From: Pseudodesulfovibrio sp.
Lineage (GTDB): Bacteria; Desulfobacterota; Desulfovibrionia; Desulfovibrionales; Desulfovibrionaceae
DNA: 19,412 nucleotides
Direction of reading: 5' to 3'
Assembly: GCA_022712815.1 (NCBI GenBank)
Contig: JAFLJW010000236.1
Location: forward strand, 1 to 19,412
This document shows, piece by piece, positions 15,185 through 19,412 of this stretch; the stretch's first letter is position 1, and every line of letters begins with the position of its first letter. Under the pieces are notes generated by a model. The model did not search any database and was not told where the DNA came from. It worked only from the letters and a program-made list of their open reading frames with translations. The translations under genes and the position numbers were made by a program.

Positions 15185-18100
15185 TTATGAGGCCTCTGCT
15201 GGCACTTTCTTCGCACCAAGCAGCTCCTCAAGTTCGACAGAAACATCTTCAAGAGCCTGACGCATCGAATCGGCTTTGCCATACCTGATTTCAAGCTTGG
15301 CCGGGGGCAATATCTTTGCCCGATCACTTCGCTCGTCAACCCACCGAATCAATAGTTCAGGACTGACCGCTATTGCATTGTCTGCCCATGTAACAACAAT
15401 TCTGCCCGGATACAATTCCGCTCGGGTTGCCTGCATTTGAGCCAGAGTCTGTTTCAAACGAAGCACACCGAAAAAGGTCTCAAGTTCTTCAGGCAAATGC
15501 CCAAAGCGATCCTTGATCTCCGCCTCGAACTCACGCAAGGACATTTCATCCTTGGCAGATGATAACGCCTTGTAATATCGAAGCCTTTCCTTGGCATCCG
15601 GGATATATCCTCCCGGAATATGCGCCTCGAAAACAAAATTAAGCTCTGGATCGCTGGCCCTTGTATCGGTTTCTCCCCTGATACGCCGGACCTCTTCCTC
15701 AAGCATCTCCAAAAAGAGTTCAAGACCGACCTTGGCCATCTGCCCGGACTGAGATTCACCAAGGATATTGCCAGCTCCACGAAGCCTGAGATCTTCCATT
15801 GCAACCTTGAATCCTGCTCCCAGATAATCCATGTCAAGAATGATACGCAAGCGTTTGCGTACAATTTCTGAAATATCGTCGATGGATGGAACCACGAAAT
15901 ATGCATATGCCTGCCGTTCGCTACGCCCAACACGCCCCCGCAACTGGTATAATTGACCAAGTCCGAAAAGCTGCGCCTGGTCCACAATCAGGGTGTTGGC
16001 ATTGGGGAAATCAAGACCTGATTCCACAATGGCAGTGCAGACAAGAACATCGAGTTCGCCATGCCAAAACCCGCGCATGGCTTCTTCAAGCTTTTTCTCG
16101 TTCATCTGACCGTGAGCCATGCCAACCTTGGCATCAGGGACTAAACTGCGCACAAAGTCCGCCACTTGGGACAGCCCGTTGACTCTGTTATAGACCCAGT
16201 AAACCTGACCGCCTCGATCAAGCTCACGTCGCAAAACAGCTTTGAGGCTTATGGCGTCCCTTTCGGTTATGGCTGTTTCAACCGGCTTACGGTCCACTGG
16301 CGGAGTTTCGATGATCGAGAGCGCCCGTATTCCGGACAGGGAAAGCTGCAATGTCCTTGGTATCGGCGTGGCAGTCAGTGTCAGAACATCGATATTCTGC
16401 CTGAAATGTTTCAATTTTTCTTTGTGCTTGACGCCAAAACGTTGTTCCTCATCAAGGATCAGAAGACCAAGATTCGGCAATTCAACGTCTTTGGAAAGGA
16501 TACGGTGGGTCCCGATAAGTATATCAATCTCACCCCGCGCCGCAGCTTCGAGAATCGTCTTTTGCCGTTTGGGTGAAACAAAGCGGCTGAGCATACCGAT
16601 ACGTACGGGAAAACCTTCCATACGCTTGGTAAAAGTCTGATAATGCTGCTCTGCCAAAATAGTGGTCGGACATAAAAGAGCGGTCTGAAGCCCTTCAAGT
16701 GCGGCCCGAAAAGCGGCCCGAAGAGCAACCTCGGTTTTGCCAAATCCCACATCGCCACAAACCAGCCGGTCCATGGGTTCGGACTTTTCCATGTCCCTGA
16801 AAACATCATTGACCGCTTTGTCCTGATCGGGAGTTTCCTCAAAACCGAAAGTTGCCTCGAATTCGGAATACATGTCGTCCAATGGCCCGTAGCTGAACCC
16901 CTTGGCAACCTTGCGAAATGCATACATTTCAACAAGATCATAGGCAATTTTTTCAATGGCCTTGCGCACTTTGGCCGTGGTTTTGCCCCAGCGCGTACCC
17001 CCCAGCTTGTCAAGTGACGGCCCCTTTGCCCCGTCCGGTCCCTTGAACTGCTGGACAAGATTGAGTCGGTCAACAGGCAGATAGAGCTTGTCTTCACCGG
17101 AAAAGAATAAAAGCAGGTAATCATTGGCTGCATCCCCAATATTCATATGATGCAGGCCACCAAACTGGGCCAATCCATAATCCCTGTGAACCAGCAAATC
17201 ACCTTCGGAGATGTCTTCATACTTTTCAAGGCCTTTAAAGGCCTTATCCCGCCCGGTATGCACCCTGGCGGCTTGGGGCTGAAGGACCTCTTCACCAAGA
17301 ATCCGGGTCTGGTTCCAGCCAAGTTCCATTCCCTTTCGCAGCGGTGAAACCAAAGCGTAAATACCGCTTCCCGACGGCGAAAACTCCAGGCTCATGGGAA
17401 GATTTTCCTGCTCAGCCAAAGTCAGAAATTTAGTGCGGGACCGTTCGGAACGAAAGCTGAGAATAGTCTGATACCCGGACCTGTTCCATTCTTTCAACCC
17501 GGTCATGAGAGCGGACCATGGACGCCTTGAAGCCTCCGGCTGCCAAAAAATATCAATAAAATCACTGTATGGAGTTTCGCTCAGGTCAACGCCTTTTTTA
17601 TCTCCACCAATGGTCAGATCCTCAAAAACCATCTGTCTGGCATTATGCCAGGCTTTCCTGGCACCCTCGTGAGAACGACAGAAAAAACGTTGGGGCCACC
17701 GGATTCCCTTCACCCGCCTCTCTTCTTCGAGGTAATCCCGCCAGGCCTGATCCTGATCCTCAAGCCGTGCTCTCAACACACCACCGGATGAAAGCAGAAA
17801 AAGTGCATTTCCGGGAAGGTACGACTCCAAACCCACAGGATTCGCATAGTACATCCCCGGCCAGACAAAACCGTCATTGGCTTCGAGCCGGTCGGTCAGA
17901 TCATGCTCTTCCGTTGCGGACATCTCCCCGGTGGTCCGTAACCGTTTCCAGACTTCCCGGGCCTGACAAGCATAATTCTCCGTCGTGATCCCAGGGGATA
18001 CCGGCAAGAGGACGACTTCATTCAGATCCGCCTTTGAACGCTGGGTCGCGGGATCAAACAGCCGTATTTCTTCAAGGATATCGCCAAAAAATTCAAACCT

Positions 18101-18670
18101 GAGTGGCAGGTCATACCCCGGAGCATGGATATCCAGAATGTCGCCGCGCATGGCCATATCGCCCGGACCTGAAACGAGCTTGCGCCGCACGTATCCCCAG
18201 GAAACCAATTGTTCGAGCAAAATGTCCGGGGACATATCCTCGCCCTTGGTCAGAGAAACCCAATTCTCACGCAAAACCGATTCGTCAGGCCAATGAGGCA
18301 ACAGGTTGTCCACAGTCATGAGAACGCCGCACGGCTTCTTTCCGTAGGTCAGGGCGTACAAGGCGGCCCAACGCTCGCTCCAGCTCTGTGATTCTGGTTT
18401 TCGCGGGTGATACGGGGGAATGAAAATCCACTCCCGTTCCCACAACGGCGCATGCTCATGGGCTGCTTTCTTGGCAGTAAACAAGGTTAGCAGCGCCCGC
18501 ATTTCCTTGAACTCAGCGGCTCCGGGCACAACGATGACAGCGCTGTTGCCTTTTGACAACAGAGAGCTGGCAACAAATGCCTGGGTTCCTGGACCGCTCT
18601 TGAAAATACGAACGGTATCAGTTGCACCCTTTATGAAATCGGATATGCCCCGTGGAAATGTTGATGACAT
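15185..18670 (-). CDS. mfd: Transcription-repair coupling factor Mfd
   Basis: This ATP-dependent translocase (1161 aa) removes RNA polymerase stalled at DNA damage and recruits UvrA. The UvrB-like N-terminus is present (about 1-330; GDILDIHAPGYDLPLRFEFF near 176-195). The RNA polymerase-interacting domain includes GDLLVHRDYGLAQFGGLHHM (490-509). The superfamily 2 motor shows Walker A GDVGFGKTE (639-647), motif II DEEQ (740-743), LTATPIPRTLQLSLSG (765-780) and motif VI QLRGRVGRS (909-917). The C-terminal TRCF domain (about 1015-1115) completes it. Length is normal. No clear ribosome site precedes the ATG. It is the first gene of the seven-gene leftward cluster, after the cheW terminator. Confidence 0.98.
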   Translation of the reverse strand: MSSTFPRGISDFIKGATDTVRIFKSGPGTQAFVASSLLSKGNSAVIVVPGAAEFKEMRALLTLFTAKKAAHEHAPLWEREWIFIPPYHPRKPESQSWSERWAALYALTYGKKPCGVLMTVDNLLPHWPDESVLRENWVSLTKGEDMSPDILLEQLVSWGYVRRKLVSGPGDMAMRGDILDIHAPGYDLPLRFEFFGDILEEIRLFDPATQRSKADLNEVVLLPVSPGITTENYACQAREVWKRLRTTGEMSATEEHDLTDRLEANDGFVWPGMYYANPVGLESYLPGNALFLLSSGGVLRARLEDQDQAWRDYLEEERRVKGIRWPQRFFCRSHEGARKAWHNARQMVFEDLTIGGDKKGVDLSETPYSDFIDIFWQPEASRRPWSALMTGLKEWNRSGYQTILSFRSERSRTKFLTLAEQENLPMSLEFSPSGSGIYALVSPLRKGMELGWNQTRILGEEVLQPQAARVHTGRDKAFKGLEKYEDISEGDLLVHRDYGLAQFGGLHHMNIGDAANDYLLLFFSGEDKLYLPVDRLNLVQQFKGPDGAKGPSLDKLGGTRWGKTTAKVRKAIEKIAYDLVEMYAFRKVAKGFSYGPLDDMYSEFEATFGFEETPDQDKAVNDVFRDMEKSEPMDRLVCGDVGFGKTEVALRAAFRAALEGLQTALLCPTTILAEQHYQTFTKRMEGFPVRIGMLSRFVSPKRQKTILEAAARGEIDILIGTHRILSKDVELPNLGLLILDEEQRFGVKHKEKLKHFRQNIDVLTLTATPIPRTLQLSLSGIRALSIIETPPVDRKPVETAITERDAISLKAVLRRELDRGGQVYWVYNRVNGLSQVADFVRSLVPDAKVGMAHGQMNEKKLEEAMRGFWHGELDVLVCTAIVESGLDFPNANTLIVDQAQLFGLGQLYQLRGRVGRSERQAYAYFVVPSIDDISEIVRKRLRIILDMDYLGAGFKVAMEDLRLRGAGNILGESQSGQMAKVGLELFLEMLEEEVRRIRGETDTRASDPELNFVFEAHIPGGYIPDAKERLRYYKALSSAKDEMSLREFEAEIKDRFGHLPEELETFFGVLRLKQTLAQMQATRAELYPGRIVVTWADNAIAVSPELLIRWVDERSDRAKILPPAKLEIRYGKADSMRQALEDVSVELEELLGAKKVPAEAS

Positions 18671-18710
18671 GAATTATGAACCATTATGATTTCGATCAAT
18701 GAAACGACTG

Positions 18711-18752
18711 AAAAATAGAAAAACCGCCTTCTCCCTATCGGGAGTGAGGCGG
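18711..18752 (-). terminator. Intrinsic terminator of cheW
   Basis: On the minus strand, CCGCCT/AGGCGG and CTCCC/GGGAG arms with a small internal bulge close a 4-base loop, followed by TTTTTCTATTTTT. It starts about 25 bases after the cheW stop and cleanly separates cheW from mfd. Confidence 0.88.
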
Positions 18753-18776
18753 CTTGTCACCAATAAAGTATAGACG

Positions 18777-19277
18777 CTAGGTTCCGCTTATGGCCTTTAA
18801 ATCTTCGTTGTCGAAAAGTGAATCAAGATCAAGGAGAATAAGCAGACGGTCGTCAAGTTTGCCGACACCATCTATATAGTTGGAATCCAGACCGGCAACG
18901 GTAGGCGGCGGAGGCTGCACCGAACTGGCTGGAATACGCAAAACTTCCGCAACGGAATCAACGACAAAACCGACAATGAGCGTTTCATTTTCGATAACGA
19001 TCATGCGAGTATTTTTATCGTGCTCTTTTGACTCAAGGCCAAACCGGCTGCGCATGTCAACAATGGGAATGACCTTGCCACGCAGATTGATGACACCTTC
19101 AATGAATTCGGGAGCACGAGGAATATTCGTAATTTCCATGGTACGAATAATTTCCTGCACCTGAAGGATATTTACACCAAATTCTTCTTCGCCAATGCTG
19201 AAGGTCACGAGTTGGATCAACTTCTGTTCACCCTCGGATTCTTCACTATTGGTTACGCCTTCAACTTCAACGTTCAT
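18777..19277 (-). CDS. cheW: CheW-type chemotaxis coupling protein
   Basis: This cytoplasmic adaptor (166 aa) links chemoreceptors to the CheA kinase. The CheW fold is clear from about residue 19: KLIQLVTFSIGEEEFGVNIL, VQEIIRTMEITNIPRAPEF, IEGVINLRGKVIPIVDMRSR (59-78), RMIVIENETLIVGFVVDSVA, and DGVGKLDDRLLILLDLDSLF near the end. Residues 1-18 are an acidic extension. GAGG lies 5 bases before the ATG. No other chemotaxis gene is within the window, so it is a stand-alone unit ending in its own terminator. Genomes of this type often carry several CheW copies, so the array it serves is not known. Confidence 0.95.
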   Translation of the reverse strand: MNVEVEGVTNSEESEGEQKLIQLVTFSIGEEEFGVNILQVQEIIRTMEITNIPRAPEFIEGVINLRGKVIPIVDMRSRFGLESKEHDKNTRMIVIENETLIVGFVVDSVAEVLRIPASSVQPPPPTVAGLDSNYIDGVGKLDDRLLILLDLDSLFDNEDLKAISGT

Positions 19278-19412
19278 AAATACCTCGTCGTGAATGACTC
19301 GATCATAAGAAAAATTTACACAATTTTTAATGTATTCAATCTGTCAACAGCAACCATTTTTGTCAATTAAAATATCCAGACACATGGAATGGTTGAAAAG
19401 GAACTCAAGACA
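19278..19412 (-). promoter_or_regulatory. Upstream region of cheW with two TTGACA hexamers
   Basis: The AT-rich leader holds two perfect -35-like TTGACA hexamers on the minus strand (19361-19366 and 19342-19347). Neither has a good TATAAT at 16-18 bases. The promoter is probably here but its exact position cannot be fixed. Confidence 0.3.

Noticed and set aside
15172..15339. N-terminal extension of the SurA-like lipoprotein overlapping mfd
   Set aside because: The extra 56 residues run over mfd, hide a perfect lipoprotein signal, and are arginine/cysteine-rich shadow sequence.
19342..19366. Sigma-54 promoter for cheW
   Set aside because: The TGGTTGC-like sequence on the minus strand does not fit the TGGCAC-N5-TTGC spacing.
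1..19412. CRISPR arrays, tRNA or rRNA genes
   Set aside because: I saw no regularly spaced repeats, cloverleaf genes or rRNA-like blocks. The only tandem repetition is the RTX-coding nonapeptide series at about 7377-7520.

Overview
The window reads like the chromosome of a Gram-negative, sulfate-reducer-type bacterium, most likely a Desulfovibrio/Pseudodesulfovibrio relative. This rests on family resemblance and gene content only: a type I secretion operon next to a CHASE2 cyclase, split glyQ/glyS glycyl-tRNA synthetase genes, two SurA-like chaperones and a RodZ-like membrane HTH protein. No search could be run. Base composition is moderate, with AT-rich gaps between genes.

Left part (1-6342). 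A leftward operon encodes a type I secretion system: TolC-like outer-membrane channel, ABC exporter, and HlyD-type adaptor running off the left edge. The ABC subunit lacks an N-terminal C39 peptidase, and its ATPase has an unusual signature motif and no switch histidine. A divergent gene across an AT-rich gap encodes a CHASE2 membrane adenylate cyclase.

Accessory island (6339-7961). A 684-bp ISL3-like cassette sits exactly at the cyclase stop codon. It has 11-bp perfect terminal inverted repeats and an 8-bp target duplication (GTAAATAA). Inside are only the last ~77 codons of a transposase and a small cargo ORF in the same frame. Next comes a rightward gene that joins a Nif11-like leader ending in a double glycine to RTX calcium-binding repeats. 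It is broken by an in-frame TAA and a one-base deletion. A bidirectional terminator, a 15-codon ORF, and a leftward small ORF containing one internal TGA fill the stretch up to rpsT.

Right part (7962-18670). rpsT has a TTG start and its own promoter, which begins at the end of glyS. Upstream of it lies a tight leftward cluster: mfd, a lipoprotein SurA/PPIase-like gene, a secreted SurA-like gene, a rodZ-like gene, recO, glyQ and glyS. These mix DNA repair, envelope biogenesis and translation. Spacing is 13 bp, about 96 bp, -4, 30, 13 and 40 bp, so the genes probably share transcripts.

Right edge. A single leftward cheW gene ends in a strong intrinsic terminator that separates it from mfd.

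The most notable items are the transposase-deleted ISL3-like cassette with cargo, the broken Nif11-RTX precursor near a secretion operon that has no matching peptidase, and the non-canonical exporter ATPase.
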